64,000 nt of DNA from Roseovarius sp. TE539. Lineage in GTDB: Bacteria; Pseudomonadota; Alphaproteobacteria; Rhodobacterales; Rhodobacteraceae. The notes under the pieces are model-generated. The model was not told the origin of the DNA, searched no databases, and saw only the letters and a list, made by a program, of their open reading frames with translations. The DNA lies in NCBI RefSeq assembly GCF_003298505.1, contig NZ_QNGB01000003.1, positions 124,001 to 188,000 on the forward strand. The letters are read 5' to 3'. The position numbers were made by a program, and so were the translations under genes. The number at the start of each line of letters is the position of its first letter. Within the stretch, counting starts at the first letter, position 1. This document shows, one piece after another, positions 46,854 to 57,906 of the stretch.

Positions 46854-49193
<2,340 letters not shown>

Positions 49194-50132
49194 ATGGCAG
49201 ATTTTACCCTCAAGCAGCTCAGATATTTCGAGGCACTTGCGCGGCACGAGCATTTCGGGCGGGCGGCCTCGGCCTGCGCGATCTCTCAGCCGGCCTTGTC
49301 GATGCAGATCCGTGACCTTGAGGAAACGCTGGGCGCGGTCCTTTTCGAGCGGGGCGCACGACAGGTGCGGCTGACGATGTTCGGCGAGGAGTTCGCCGAC
49401 CGGGCGCGCGGCGTATTGCGGTCGGTGGACGAGATGGGCGATCTGGCGCGGGCGTCGCAGGGGCGGCTCATGGGGCGGTTGCGGCTGGGCGTGATTCCGA
49501 CGATCGCGCCCTATCTGCTGCCGACGTTGATCGGGGAACTGGGCCGGAACCACGAAGGGCTGGACATCCGGGTGCGCGAAACGCTTACGCCGAAACTTAT
49601 CGCGGAACTGGAGGAGGGACGGCTGGACACCGCAATCGTGGCGCTGCCCGTGGGGGAGCCGGCGCTTGAGGAGGTGCCGCTTTTCGAGGAGGACTTCCTG
49701 CTGGTGCGTCCGCTGGCGGATGCCGGCAAGCCGGTGCCGGAGGCGGAGGGTTTGCGCGGGATGCGCCTGCTGTTGCTGGAAGAGGGGCATTGCTTCCGCG
49801 ACCAGGCGCTTTCATTCTGCAACCTCACCCCGGCGCTGCCACGGGACGGGCTGGACGGAAGCTCGCTTTCGACGCTGGTTCAGATGGTCGGGGCGGGTAT
49901 CGGCGTCACGCTGATCCCTGAAATGGCCGTGGCGGTCGAAACCCGCTCCGCGGCGGTTTCGGTGACGGGTTTCGATGCGCCGCGGCCGACCCGTACGGTG
50001 GGCATGGTGTGGCGGCGGACAAGCCCGTTGGCATCACAGATCAACGAAGTTTCCGAGGCGGTGCGCCGCGCCGCCCATACCCTTCGCGCGGACCATGCCA
50101 CGTTGCTGGAAAAGGCGGCGCGGACCTCTTGA
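49194..50132 (+). CDS. oxyR: Hydrogen-peroxide-sensing LysR-family regulator OxyR
   Basis: 312 aa. N-terminal LysR helix-turn-helix (FGRAASACAISQPALSMQI), then the sensor domain with the peroxide-sensing pair Cys200 and Cys209 in EEGHCFRDQALSFC, matching the E. coli LEDGHCLRDQA...C spacing of nine residues. Under peroxide a disulfide forms and the protein activates targets such as divergent katG. The arrangement katG-oxyR head to head is classic. It ends 33 bases before the ackA stop on the opposite strand. Confidence 0.96.
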   Translation: MADFTLKQLRYFEALARHEHFGRAASACAISQPALSMQIRDLEETLGAVLFERGARQVRLTMFGEEFADRARGVLRSVDEMGDLARASQGRLMGRLRLGVIPTIAPYLLPTLIGELGRNHEGLDIRVRETLTPKLIAELEEGRLDTAIVALPVGEPALEEVPLFEEDFLLVRPLADAGKPVPEAEGLRGMRLLLLEEGHCFRDQALSFCNLTPALPRDGLDGSSLSTLVQMVGAGIGVTLIPEMAVAVETRSAAVSVTGFDAPRPTRTVGMVWRRTSPLASQINEVSEAVRRAAHTLRADHATLLEKAARTS

Positions 50133-50165
50133 GCCGGTCGGGCGGCGCGCAACGCGTGACGCGTC

Positions 50166-51341
50166 TCAACCCGTGCCCGGCCGCATGGCCGCGCGGGCGA
50201 TCACCAGTTCCTCGTTGGTGGGGATCACCATCACGCGTACCCGCGAGGTGCTGCTGCTTATCACCGTCTCGCCCGCCGCGTTGCGGTCTGCGTCAATCTC
50301 CACCCCGATCCAGCCCAGACCGTCGCAGGCACGGGCGCGTATCGGCGCTGCGTTCTCTCCGATGCCGCCGGTAAAAACGACCCCGTCCAGACCGTCCAGG
50401 GCTGCGGCCAGCCCGCCCAGTTCACGGCGGATGCGGAAGCAGAAATAATCGATCGCCTCGCCCGCCCGCCGATCATCGGAGGCCAGAAGCGTGCGCATGT
50501 CGTGGCTGAGCCCCGACATGCCAAGGAGTCCGGATTGTTTGTAGAGCAGGTCGGAAATCGCCCCGGCGTCCAGCCCTTCCTCCTGCATCAGGTAAAGGAC
50601 GACGCCGGGATCGAGCTGACCGCAGCGGGTGCCCATCGGCAGCCCGTCCAGCGCGGAAAACCCCATCGACGACGCGATCGACCGCCCTCCGTGAAGCCCG
50701 CACATCGACGCGCCATTGCCGAGATGAGCCACCGCCACGCGGCCGTCATGAAGCGCCGGGTCCATCGTGGCCAGAGCACCCGAGATGTATTCGTAGCTCA
50801 GCCCGTGGAACCCGTAGCGGCGAACGCCCTTCTCGTAATAGGCGCGCGGCAGGGCGAAGGTATCGTTCACGAACGGGTGCCGGCGGTGAAAGGCGGTATC
50901 GAAACAGGCGATCTGGGCTGCGTCGGGAAAGGCGGCGAGGGCTGCGCGGATACCGGCAAGATTGTGCGGCTGGTGCAGTGGCGCGAAGGGCACGAACGCC
51001 TCCAGACGCGACAGGATGTCTGGAGTGATGGCGACGGGGGCGGAGAAATCCATGCCGCCATGCACCACCCGATGACCGACCGACATGACATCGGCCTCGG
51101 GGAAGGCTTCGCGGATGGCCGCAAGGGCGGCATCCAGCGCGCCCGCATGATCCCGCGCCCTCTCGGGGGGCAGTTCGCATTCCGACAGGGTGGAGTCATC
51201 GGCGCCGCGCAGGCGCAATGTCGCCGTTCCGCCGATCCTGTCGATCAGGCCGGTTGCCAGCACCTCGGGGTCGTTGGCCTGCGCGAAGAGTCCGAACTTG
51301 AGCGATGACGATCCCGCGTTGAGCACCAGAACATGGGTCAT
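50166..51341 (-). CDS. ackA: Acetate kinase
   Basis: 391 aa. VLNAGSSSLKFGLF, HRVVHGG, FDTAFH, LGNGASMCG and TGGIGENA are all present. It interconverts acetate and acetyl phosphate with ADP/ATP. ATG overlaps the stop of the phosphotransacetylase-type gene by four bases, so the two make an Ack-Pta operon. Confidence 0.96.
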   Translation of the reverse strand: MTHVLVLNAGSSSLKFGLFAQANDPEVLATGLIDRIGGTATLRLRGADDSTLSECELPPERARDHAGALDAALAAIREAFPEADVMSVGHRVVHGGMDFSAPVAITPDILSRLEAFVPFAPLHQPHNLAGIRAALAAFPDAAQIACFDTAFHRRHPFVNDTFALPRAYYEKGVRRYGFHGLSYEYISGALATMDPALHDGRVAVAHLGNGASMCGLHGGRSIASSMGFSALDGLPMGTRCGQLDPGVVLYLMQEEGLDAGAISDLLYKQSGLLGMSGLSHDMRTLLASDDRRAGEAIDYFCFRIRRELGGLAAALDGLDGVVFTGGIGENAAPIRARACDGLGWIGVEIDADRNAAGETVISSSTSRVRVMVIPTNEELVIARAAMRPGTG

Positions 51342-52729
51342 TCGCCGTCCTCCCGCTGCCAGTTGTGATGCAGCGCCGCGACCGCGCAGGAGGCGAGTCG
51401 GGACATATCGTCATCGGCGCGGGAATTCAGGATGATCGGCACCTTCGCCCCCAGTACCAGCCCCGCGCCCTCGGCGTGGCTGATATAGGTGAGCTGCTTG
51501 GCCAGCATGTTGCCGGCGTCGAGATTTGGCACCACCAGAACCTCGGCATGGCCAGCCACGGGCGAGGTAATGCCCTTGGCTCGGGCGGCGGCGATATCCA
51601 CGGCATTGTCCATCGCCAGCGGCCCGTCCACCAGCCCGCCGGTGATCTGCCCGCGCTCCGCCATTTTCGACAGGAGCGCGGCATCGACCGATGAGGGTAT
51701 ATCGGGGTTGACGGTCTCGACAGCCGACAGCACGCCCACCTTCGGAGATTCTATCCCGAGGCTGACAGCCAGTTCGATGGCGTTCTGGACGATGTCGACC
51801 TTGGTCCTGAGGTCAGGGGCGATGTTGATGGCCGCGTCACTGACCAGCAGGGGGTGGGCCAGCCCCGGCACGTCCATCACGAAGACATGTGTCAGCCGCC
51901 GCCCGGCCCGCAATCCCCGTGCCTTGTCGAGCGTGGCGCGCAGCAGTTGATCGGTGTGCAGGTGGCCCTTCATCAGCGCCTCGGCGCGGCCCTCGTTGAC
52001 CAGTGCCACGGCACGGCGGGCGGCGGCGTCATGGGCCGGCTCGTCCAGGATCTCGATCCCGTCGAGGTCTTCCTCCAGCGCCTCGGCCACCTCCCTGATC
52101 TTCGTGGCATTTCCGATCAGGATCGGTTCGATCAGGGTGTGCCGCCGTGCCAGAAGAGCACCGGCCAGAGCGTTCCGCTCCTCGGGGCAGACCACGGCCG
52201 TGACCAGCGCGGGCAGCGGTGCGGCGCGCGCAAGGAACTTCTCGAAATGGCGGTGCCGCTGCACCACGAGACCGGGCAGATCGTGGCTGGAATAGCTGAG
52301 CTTGCGGCGCGGGGCCTCGACCTCGGCAACGCCCGAAAGGATCAGCGCGTCGTCGGAAAGGCGGCGCACCTCTGTTGCAAGCGTTAGCGTGTAGTCCTTC
52401 TCGTTCATGCCGGTGACGGTGACCCGGCTTTCAAGTTCGTCACCCGCATGGGCGCGGTTGTGGAACACGAGGCTCTGGGCACGGTAAAGCGTGCCTGCGC
52501 CGGGCAGCAGGTTGCCGATCACCGCCGAAACGAGGGCGCCAACGAACATTCCGGGCGCCACCGCTTCGGGGGTTCCGTCGCCATCGCCGTCGGCATCGAA
52601 GATGTGCATCGGGTTGTGATTGCCCGATATGTTGGCGAAAGCGAGCAGATCGTCCTGCGTGCAGAGCCGGCGCAGGCTTTCGCTGCTTCCGGGTTCAAGC
52701 TCGTCGAAGGGGCGGTTTTCTATCTTCAC
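51338..52729 (-). CDS. MaoC-like hydratase / phosphate acetyltransferase fusion
   Basis: 463 aa. N-terminal ~150 residues form a MaoC-like hotdog domain (ISGNHNPMHIFDAD, GMFVGALVSAVIGNLLPG); the C-terminal ~300 residues form a Pta/Ptb phosphotransacylase (LVSDAAINIAPDL, TGGLVDGPLAMDNA, LLQAP-like GGAGLVLG context). Such proteins are usually annotated as bifunctional enoyl-CoA hydratase/phosphate acetyltransferase. The likely start is GTG 52729 (AAAGG upstream); no ATG precedes the domain. Its partner is acetate kinase. The hotdog part may bind acyl-CoA rather than catalyse hydration. Confidence 0.88.
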   Translation of the reverse strand: MKIENRPFDELEPGSSESLRRLCTQDDLLAFANISGNHNPMHIFDADGDGDGTPEAVAPGMFVGALVSAVIGNLLPGAGTLYRAQSLVFHNRAHAGDELESRVTVTGMNEKDYTLTLATEVRRLSDDALILSGVAEVEAPRRKLSYSSHDLPGLVVQRHRHFEKFLARAAPLPALVTAVVCPEERNALAGALLARRHTLIEPILIGNATKIREVAEALEEDLDGIEILDEPAHDAAARRAVALVNEGRAEALMKGHLHTDQLLRATLDKARGLRAGRRLTHVFVMDVPGLAHPLLVSDAAINIAPDLRTKVDIVQNAIELAVSLGIESPKVGVLSAVETVNPDIPSSVDAALLSKMAERGQITGGLVDGPLAMDNAVDIAAARAKGITSPVAGHAEVLVVPNLDAGNMLAKQLTYISHAEGAGLVLGAKVPIILNSRADDDMSRLASCAVAALHHNWQREDGE

Positions 52730-52879
52730 GTTCGGGCGACCTTTCCGTTTTTCTGTGCGGGTGCCGCGGCCGGATCGGCGCGGCGGCTGTCCGCAATCAT
52801 CCGGCAGCACCCGCATGACAGGCCGGTGACACCCCGATGCGACGCGTTGTCCCTGCCCGCGGCGGCACCGGAGCCAATC

Positions 52880-53485
52880 CTATTTCTGTCCGATCCGGGG
52901 CTCTGTCCCGGCCCGCAGACGTTCGACATTCTGGCGGTGGCGCAGAAAGACCAGCAAGGTCAGCACCGCACCCAGAAGAAAGGCGGTTCCGTGTCCCAGC
53001 AGCACCAGCCAGATGGTCGAGCTTGCCGCTGCCGTGATCGCGGCCAGCGACGAGATGCGCCCGAGTCCTGCAGTGGCAAGCCACGTCAGGCAGCAGGCGA
53101 TCCCGGCCGGCCATGCGACGGCCAGCATGATCCCCAGGAATGTAGCAACCCCCTTGCCGCCACGAAAACCAAGCCAGACCGGGAAACAATGCCCGAGGAA
53201 GGCCGTGAGGCCGGCCAGCTGTGCCGCGTCGGCGCCCGCCATCCAGCGCGCCATCAGCACCGCCACCGCGCCCTTGGCGGCATCGAGCAGCAGGGTCGCG
53301 GCCGCGGCGCCCCTGGACCCGGTGCGAAGCACGTTGGTGGCGCCGATATTGCCCGACCCGATGTTGCGCAGGTTTCCCAGCCCCAGCCCTTGCGCAATGA
53401 GCAGGCCGAAAGGGATGGAACCCAGGACGTAACCCAGTATGGCCCAGAGCAGGAGGATCGCGCCTGTGCTTTCGATATCGGGCAT
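52880..53485 (-). CDS. plsY: Glycerol-3-phosphate acyltransferase PlsY
   Basis: 201 aa with about five membrane helices. Conserved motifs: GSIPFGLLIAQ, GSGNIGATNVLR, and FLGHCFPVWLGFRGGKGVAT. It acylates glycerol-3-phosphate with acyl phosphate to lysophosphatidate at the inner membrane. Last gene of the pyr operon; its start overlaps the pyrC-like stop by one base. Confidence 0.95.
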   Translation of the reverse strand: MPDIESTGAILLLWAILGYVLGSIPFGLLIAQGLGLGNLRNIGSGNIGATNVLRTGSRGAAAATLLLDAAKGAVAVLMARWMAGADAAQLAGLTAFLGHCFPVWLGFRGGKGVATFLGIMLAVAWPAGIACCLTWLATAGLGRISSLAAITAAASSTIWLVLLGHGTAFLLGAVLTLLVFLRHRQNVERLRAGTEPRIGQK

Positions 53486-54765
53486 CAGCAGGCCTCGTAT
53501 ACGGGACGTCCAGCGACGTAGGTCGCCGCGACTCTACCCTGAAGGCGGGCGCCGTCAAACGGGGTGTTCTTGGATTTAGAGCGCAGCGTTTCGCGGTGCA
53601 GTATGAACGGGCGGCCTGCATCGAAGCGCACAAGGTCCGCCGGGGCGCCGGGCGAGAGACGCCCCGCCGCAAGCCCGAGCCGCCGGGCCGGGTTGAGCGA
53701 CAGCGCCCGAAAGAGCGTTGGCATGTCCAGATCGCCGGCGTGATAGAGCCGGAGCGCGGCGGGCAGCAGGGTCTCGAGCGCCACGGCCCCGCTGGCCGCC
53801 TCCTCGAATGGCAGGCGCTTGCTTTCCTCGTCCTGGGGCGTGTGCATCGAACTGATGATATCGATCAGCCCCTCGCGCAGTGCCGTGACGACGGCTTGCC
53901 GGTCATCCTCGGAGCGCAACGGCGGCTTGACCTTGAAGAAGGTGCGGTAATCGGCGATGTCGCGATCGTTGAGTGTAAGGTGATGGATCGAGGTGCCGGC
54001 GGTAATGTCGAGCCCGTTGCGCCTGGCCCGTTCCAGAGCGGGAAGGGCGCGGGCGGTGGTGATCTGGTCGGCGTGGTACCGCGCGCCGGTCATCTCCAGC
54101 AGGGCGATGTCGCGGTCCAGCCCCATCCGCTCGGCCATAGGGGTCACGGCCGGCAGGCCCCTGAGCGAGGCGAACTTGCCCGATGTGGCCGCGGCCCCGC
54201 GCGACAGCCCCGGTTCCTGCGGATGCGCGATGACCAGCGCGCCGAGCGCGGCGGCATATGTGAGGGCCCGCGACAGCACCCGAGTGTCCGCGGTGACATG
54301 GTCGCAATCGGTAAAGGCCACGGCCCCGGCATCCATGAGAAACCCGATCTCAGTCATCTCGCGGCCTTCCCGGCCCTTGGTGAGCGCGGCCATGGGCAGG
54401 ACATTCACCGGCGCGGCCGCATTGGCACGGCGGGCGACGAATTCCAGCGCCTCGGGCGTGTCGATGGCGGGCAGGGTATCGGGGCGGGTGGCCATCGTGG
54501 TGACACCGCCCGCCGCCGCGGCCAGGCCCGCAGAGCGGAAACTTTCCTTGTGCCGTTCGCCGGGTTCGCACACCTTGACGCCGATATCGACAATGCCGGG
54601 TGCAAGGTAATGGCCGCCGCAATCGACCCGCTCGTCCGCCTCTGGCGTGGCGGTCTCGCTGCCGATGGCGCGGATGGTGCGGCCTTCAACCAGAAGCCAG
54701 CCCGGCGCATCGGTGCCCTGTTCTGGATCGATCAAGCGGGCGTTGGTGAAAAGCGTCGTGGTCAT
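53485..54765 (-). CDS. pyrC: Dihydroorotase-family protein, catalytically degenerate (PyrC' type)
   Basis: 426 aa, class I dihydroorotase fold. Metal and substrate residues are lost: the HxH after PGIVD is Gly62-x-Lys64 (DIGVKVCEPGE), the substrate Arg of REPG is Cys66, the second His of the HxxH-like motif is Gln (YHADQITT) and the final Asp (TDHAP) is Met (SSMHTP). It therefore probably has no activity. Such PyrC' proteins are known as structural partners of PyrB in some bacteria, and pyrB heads this operon. An active PyrC must exist elsewhere. Coupled to the DUF4268 gene by ATGA overlap. Confidence 0.9.
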   Translation of the reverse strand: MTTTLFTNARLIDPEQGTDAPGWLLVEGRTIRAIGSETATPEADERVDCGGHYLAPGIVDIGVKVCEPGERHKESFRSAGLAAAAGGVTTMATRPDTLPAIDTPEALEFVARRANAAAPVNVLPMAALTKGREGREMTEIGFLMDAGAVAFTDCDHVTADTRVLSRALTYAAALGALVIAHPQEPGLSRGAAATSGKFASLRGLPAVTPMAERMGLDRDIALLEMTGARYHADQITTARALPALERARRNGLDITAGTSIHHLTLNDRDIADYRTFFKVKPPLRSEDDRQAVVTALREGLIDIISSMHTPQDEESKRLPFEEAASGAVALETLLPAALRLYHAGDLDMPTLFRALSLNPARRLGLAAGRLSPGAPADLVRFDAGRPFILHRETLRSKSKNTPFDGARLQGRVAATYVAGRPVYEAC

Positions 54766-55760
54766 TCCTCGGCCTCATTCGAACCGGGTTCCTCGTTCCA
54801 GTGCTCAGCATTCAGAACGGTTACTCGTTTCGAAAACACGCGATGAAACTGCTCAAGATGTTCTGCCAGCCATTCGTGTTGCCGTTCCCAATCGCCTATC
54901 CGCGAGAAATCCACTCCATCTTTGCTGAGACTGATACGGGCGCCCTTTCTTCCCGGAAGTTCGTCCCAGTCTAGTTTTTGCCCGAACGCGGATTCAATTT
55001 CCGCACGCTTTTCAAACAGTAGGTGAAAGAACTGTTTTGCATCATCTGAGTACATGAACAGTTCAGCCCGGATTCTGTTTTCACGGCTGTTAACCGAGGC
55101 TGTGATACGGAAGCCGGTTCTTCCCACGGAGTAATTCTGCCAGTGCTGCGGCCTTCCAGACCTAGTTTTCAATGGACCGTTACGCCGCTCGATGAGGGTA
55201 TTGAGCGTTTGCCAGTACTCCAATTGCAAGGCTTTTGTTTCAGTGACTTCATCTCCAGATGCGGCTCGTTTGGCCTCATTCGTACTCCGCGACCAGTCAT
55301 TCGGCTTACTCACCACGTTGAACTTGGGGGCGGCGGGGCTACCGCCGATACGCCAAAGCTCCACCTCGAGCGCGAAGAAGCGCACCTCGCTGTCGGTGAT
55401 CTCGTTAAGCCAGTCCATCGCCGCGCGGTGCTCATCCGCCACCCGCGCGGCGATCCAGACGATGGTGACCGCATCGAGTCCGGCGGCATACGTCATCAAC
55501 TGCCCCAGGTGCGTGTGATCGGTGCGCTCGAGCTGGTTCTCCACCAGCACCCAGCGGTCGGAGAGCGTGTCTTTGCACAGGATATCGGCGCGGAACGGGC
55601 CGACGTTTTGTTCCACCGCTTCCAGTTCCAGATCGATGCCTAGCGTTTCGCCAAGAAGTACCAGATTGTCCTCGCGCGCAAGCCACGGAGTGAAATGCTG
55701 TGCCTCGCTCTGCCAGATGTCGCGCAGATCCACCCGCTCCAGCCGCCCCAGCCCGCTCAT
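54762..55760 (-). CDS. DUF4268 protein with PD-(D/E)XK-like N-terminus
   Basis: 332 aa. Residues ~50-120 suggest a restriction-endonuclease-like core: FRADILCKD then WVLVENQLERTDHTHLGQLMTYAAG, a D...E-x-Q pattern. The C-terminal ~170 residues match DUF4268 (RAELFMYSDDAKQFFHLLFEKR). Nuclease activity is untested. Base composition differs: 60-base lines counted by hand in the C-terminal part (54781, 54841, 55021) hold 31, 31 and 25 G+C, against 38 near the N-terminus (55681). This suggests a mosaic or acquired gene. It is coupled to both neighbours by ATGA overlaps. Confidence 0.78.
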   Translation of the reverse strand: MSGLGRLERVDLRDIWQSEAQHFTPWLAREDNLVLLGETLGIDLELEAVEQNVGPFRADILCKDTLSDRWVLVENQLERTDHTHLGQLMTYAAGLDAVTIVWIAARVADEHRAAMDWLNEITDSEVRFFALEVELWRIGGSPAAPKFNVVSKPNDWSRSTNEAKRAASGDEVTETKALQLEYWQTLNTLIERRNGPLKTRSGRPQHWQNYSVGRTGFRITASVNSRENRIRAELFMYSDDAKQFFHLLFEKRAEIESAFGQKLDWDELPGRKGARISLSKDGVDFSRIGDWERQHEWLAEHLEQFHRVFSKRVTVLNAEHWNEEPGSNEAEE

Positions 55761-55858
55761 GCCGCCACCCAGACCATGACGGCCGTCAGAGCCGCGATGA
55801 CCAGAAGTGCAATCATCGCGATGCGGCCCGACATCCTCGGATCCCTGGGTTCCTTCAT
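55757..55858 (-). CDS. 33-aa single-span membrane peptide
   Basis: A 33-residue frame of charged N-terminus (MKEPRDPRMSGR) followed by a hydrophobic span (IAMIALLVIAALTAVMVW). Its start overlaps the stop of the PH-like gene and its stop overlaps the DUF4268 start, each by ATGA, so it fits exactly into the operon. Function unknown; it probably inserts in the inner membrane. It is too short for most gene finders. Confidence 0.72.
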   Translation of the reverse strand: MKEPRDPRMSGRIAMIALLVIAALTAVMVWVAA

Positions 55859-56319
55859 TGCGGTTCTCCCGATGTCAGGCCGGCGGCGCTGCGAAGTCGC
55901 GCCTCGACGCCCGCGCGATCAGCCTGGTACTTGATGAGATGCTTGTCGCCTGAGCGCGTGACCACCTGTACGGCACTGCCGAGGCCGCGGAGCCTCTCGA
56001 TCTCCGACAGGCGCAAGGCGCGGGTCTGGGGACCGAGAAGGCGCCGGTCGGTCAGGTCCCAGCGGGCCGCGAGCTCGTCCGAGGCGACGTAGAAGGCCCG
56101 GACCGCCACCGCGGCCAGCCCGCCCACGGCGCCGGTCCAGAGATGAGGGTTGCCGATCATCCAAAGCACAGCCATGCCGACCGCCATAGCGCCCGCGGCC
56201 AGCCAAGCGTGATCGCGCCAGTAGGTCGCCCGGTCGGGATGAAAACTGGCGATCAAGCACTCTCCGTCTTCCAGAGCGGTTGTCGGGGTCATCGCGGAAC
56301 CGGTGGCGCCATCGGTCAT
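55855..56319 (-). CDS. PH-domain-like membrane protein
   Basis: 154 aa. Two hydrophobic helices (WLAAGAMAVGMAVLWMIG; WTGAVGGLAAVAVRAFYVA) are followed by a bacterial PH-like beta domain (WDLTDRRLLGPQTRALRLSEIERLRGLGSAVQVVT). Such proteins (bPH2-like) are of unknown role. It lies in the pyr operon with ATGA overlaps on both sides. Confidence 0.75.
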   Translation of the reverse strand: MTDGATGSAMTPTTALEDGECLIASFHPDRATYWRDHAWLAAGAMAVGMAVLWMIGNPHLWTGAVGGLAAVAVRAFYVASDELAARWDLTDRRLLGPQTRALRLSEIERLRGLGSAVQVVTRSGDKHLIKYQADRAGVEARLRSAAGLTSGEPQ

Positions 56320-56843
56320 TCCAGCACTCCGAGAATGAAAAGCGCCATCGCCAGCAGCGCCGCGCCGATGAGCAGGAACATGCCCCGGCCGCCGCCCCGC
56401 CGATCCTCGGACGAGGGGGGACCGGTGGCGCCGGCATTGCCACGCGCGGCCGCGTCGGGCAACGGATCGAAGGACACGGGCGGGCGGTCCTCGTGGAAGG
56501 TGCCGACATGGATCAGCGGCGCGCGAGGCGCGAGCGTCTGGCCCGTGCCCCCGGCAACGGCGCGCGACGGCAGCACCAGGACATGGCCGGTGATCGCGTC
56601 GAGGCGGGCGCGCATCGGTGCCAGCTCCTGCTCCGGGATGCCCATGCCCTCGGACAGGTACCCCGAAAGGCCGAGGCCCGCCAGATCGGCGACGTCGAAG
56701 ACTTCGGCCTCGGCGGCATCGAGATGCCCCGCCCCGAGCGCCGCGGCGGGATCGAAACCGGAGATCCCGGTCGGTGGCAGGTCGATCCGGAAGACCCGGA
56801 CGGTGCCGGTTTCGTGCGGCTGGATCGTGATTCGTTCGCTCAT
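56316..56843 (-). CDS. Unrecognised protein with C-terminal membrane helix, pyrB-linked
   Basis: 175 aa. A beta-rich N-terminal domain ([33 protein letters not shown]) is followed by a Pro/Arg linker and one C-terminal helix ([20 protein letters not shown]). I do not recognise the family. Its start overlaps the pyrB stop by four bases and its stop overlaps the PH-like gene, so it is translated with the pyr operon. Confidence 0.75.
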   Translation of the reverse strand: MSERITIQPHETGTVRVFRIDLPPTGISGFDPAAALGAGHLDAAEAEVFDVADLAGLGLSGYLSEGMGIPEQELAPMRARLDAITGHVLVLPSRAVAGGTGQTLAPRAPLIHVGTFHEDRPPVSFDPLPDAAARGNAGATGPPSSEDRRGGGRGMFLLIGAALLAMALFILGVLE

Positions 56844-57790
56844 GCCATCACCGTGTCCGGCGCCGCGCGCATGTTGCGTGCCAGAAGGTCCATCGCCGCC
56901 ATGCGTACCGCTACTCCCATCTCGACCTGTTCCTGGATGACGCTGCGCGCCGGATCGTCGGCGACTTCCCCGTCGATCTCGACACCGCGGTTCATCGGGC
57001 CGGGATGCATCACGATCGCGTCGGGCGCGGCGTGCGACAGCTTGTCGGCGTCGAGACCGTAGCGGAAATAGTACTCGCGTTCCGAGGGGATGAAGCCGCC
57101 GTCCATCCGTTCGCGCTGCAGGCGCAGCATCATCACAACGTCGGCGCCGACCAGTCCGCTTTCCATGTCGTGGCATACCTCGACGCCGAAATCCGCGATC
57201 CGGGCGGGCATCAGCGTGGGCGGGCCGACGAGGCGGATTCGGTTTTCCATCTTGCCCAACAGAAGGATGTTGGACCGCGCCACGCGGCTATGGGCGATGT
57301 CACCGCAGATCGCCACCGTCAGCCGGTGCAGACGCCCCTTGGCGCGGCGGATCGTGAGCGCATCGAGAAGGGCCTGGGTGGGGTGTTCGTGCCGTCCGTC
57401 ACCGGCGTTGATCACCGCGCAGTTCACCTTTTGCGCCAGCAGGTCCACGGCGCCCGATTGCGGGTGGCGCACGACCAGAAGGTCAGGGTGCATGGCGTTG
57501 AGAGTGGTTGCGGTGTCGATCAGGGTTTCGCCCTTGCGGATCGAGCTGGCCTGCATGGCCATGTTCATCACGTCGGCACCGAGGCGCATTCCGGCGAGTT
57601 CGAAACTGGCCTGGGTGCGGGTGGAGTTCTCGAAGAACATGTTGATCTGGGTCAGCCCGGCCAGCGCGCCGGCATGTTTCTGATTCCGGCGGTTGAGATC
57701 GACATACTGGTCGGCGAGGTCCAGCACCGCCGTGATCTCGGGCGGCGAAAGCGGCTCGATCCCGAGAAGGTGGGCTTGTGTGAAACTCAT
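56840..57790 (-). CDS. pyrB: Aspartate carbamoyltransferase catalytic subunit
   Basis: 316 aa. Carbamoyl-phosphate motif [13 protein letters not shown] (Ser56-Thr57-Arg58-Thr59), HPTQALLDA and the [12 protein letters not shown] block. It condenses carbamoyl phosphate and aspartate in pyrimidine synthesis. GGGAGA precedes ATG 57790; the longer upstream frame is rejected. First gene of the operon ending with plsY; its quaternary partner is probably the degenerate dihydroorotase downstream. Confidence 0.96.
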   Translation of the reverse strand: MSFTQAHLLGIEPLSPPEITAVLDLADQYVDLNRRNQKHAGALAGLTQINMFFENSTRTQASFELAGMRLGADVMNMAMQASSIRKGETLIDTATTLNAMHPDLLVVRHPQSGAVDLLAQKVNCAVINAGDGRHEHPTQALLDALTIRRAKGRLHRLTVAICGDIAHSRVARSNILLLGKMENRIRLVGPPTLMPARIADFGVEVCHDMESGLVGADVVMMLRLQRERMDGGFIPSEREYYFRYGLDADKLSHAAPDAIVMHPGPMNRGVEIDGEVADDPARSVIQEQVEMGVAVRMAAMDLLARNMRAAPDTVMA

Positions 57791-57906
57791 GCGCTGTGTC
57801 TCCCGGGCCGGTCCAACGCCGCTTATAGGAATGCTGCGCGCGGGGGGCAAGGCGCCGCGCGCGATGGTGCCTTTTCCGTGGCGGCGGGGCAGGGTACCCT
57901 CCGGGC

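Noticed and set aside
53596..54846. 416-codon frame on the plus strand
   Set aside because: Antisense to the dihydroorotase-family gene, which has clear homology.
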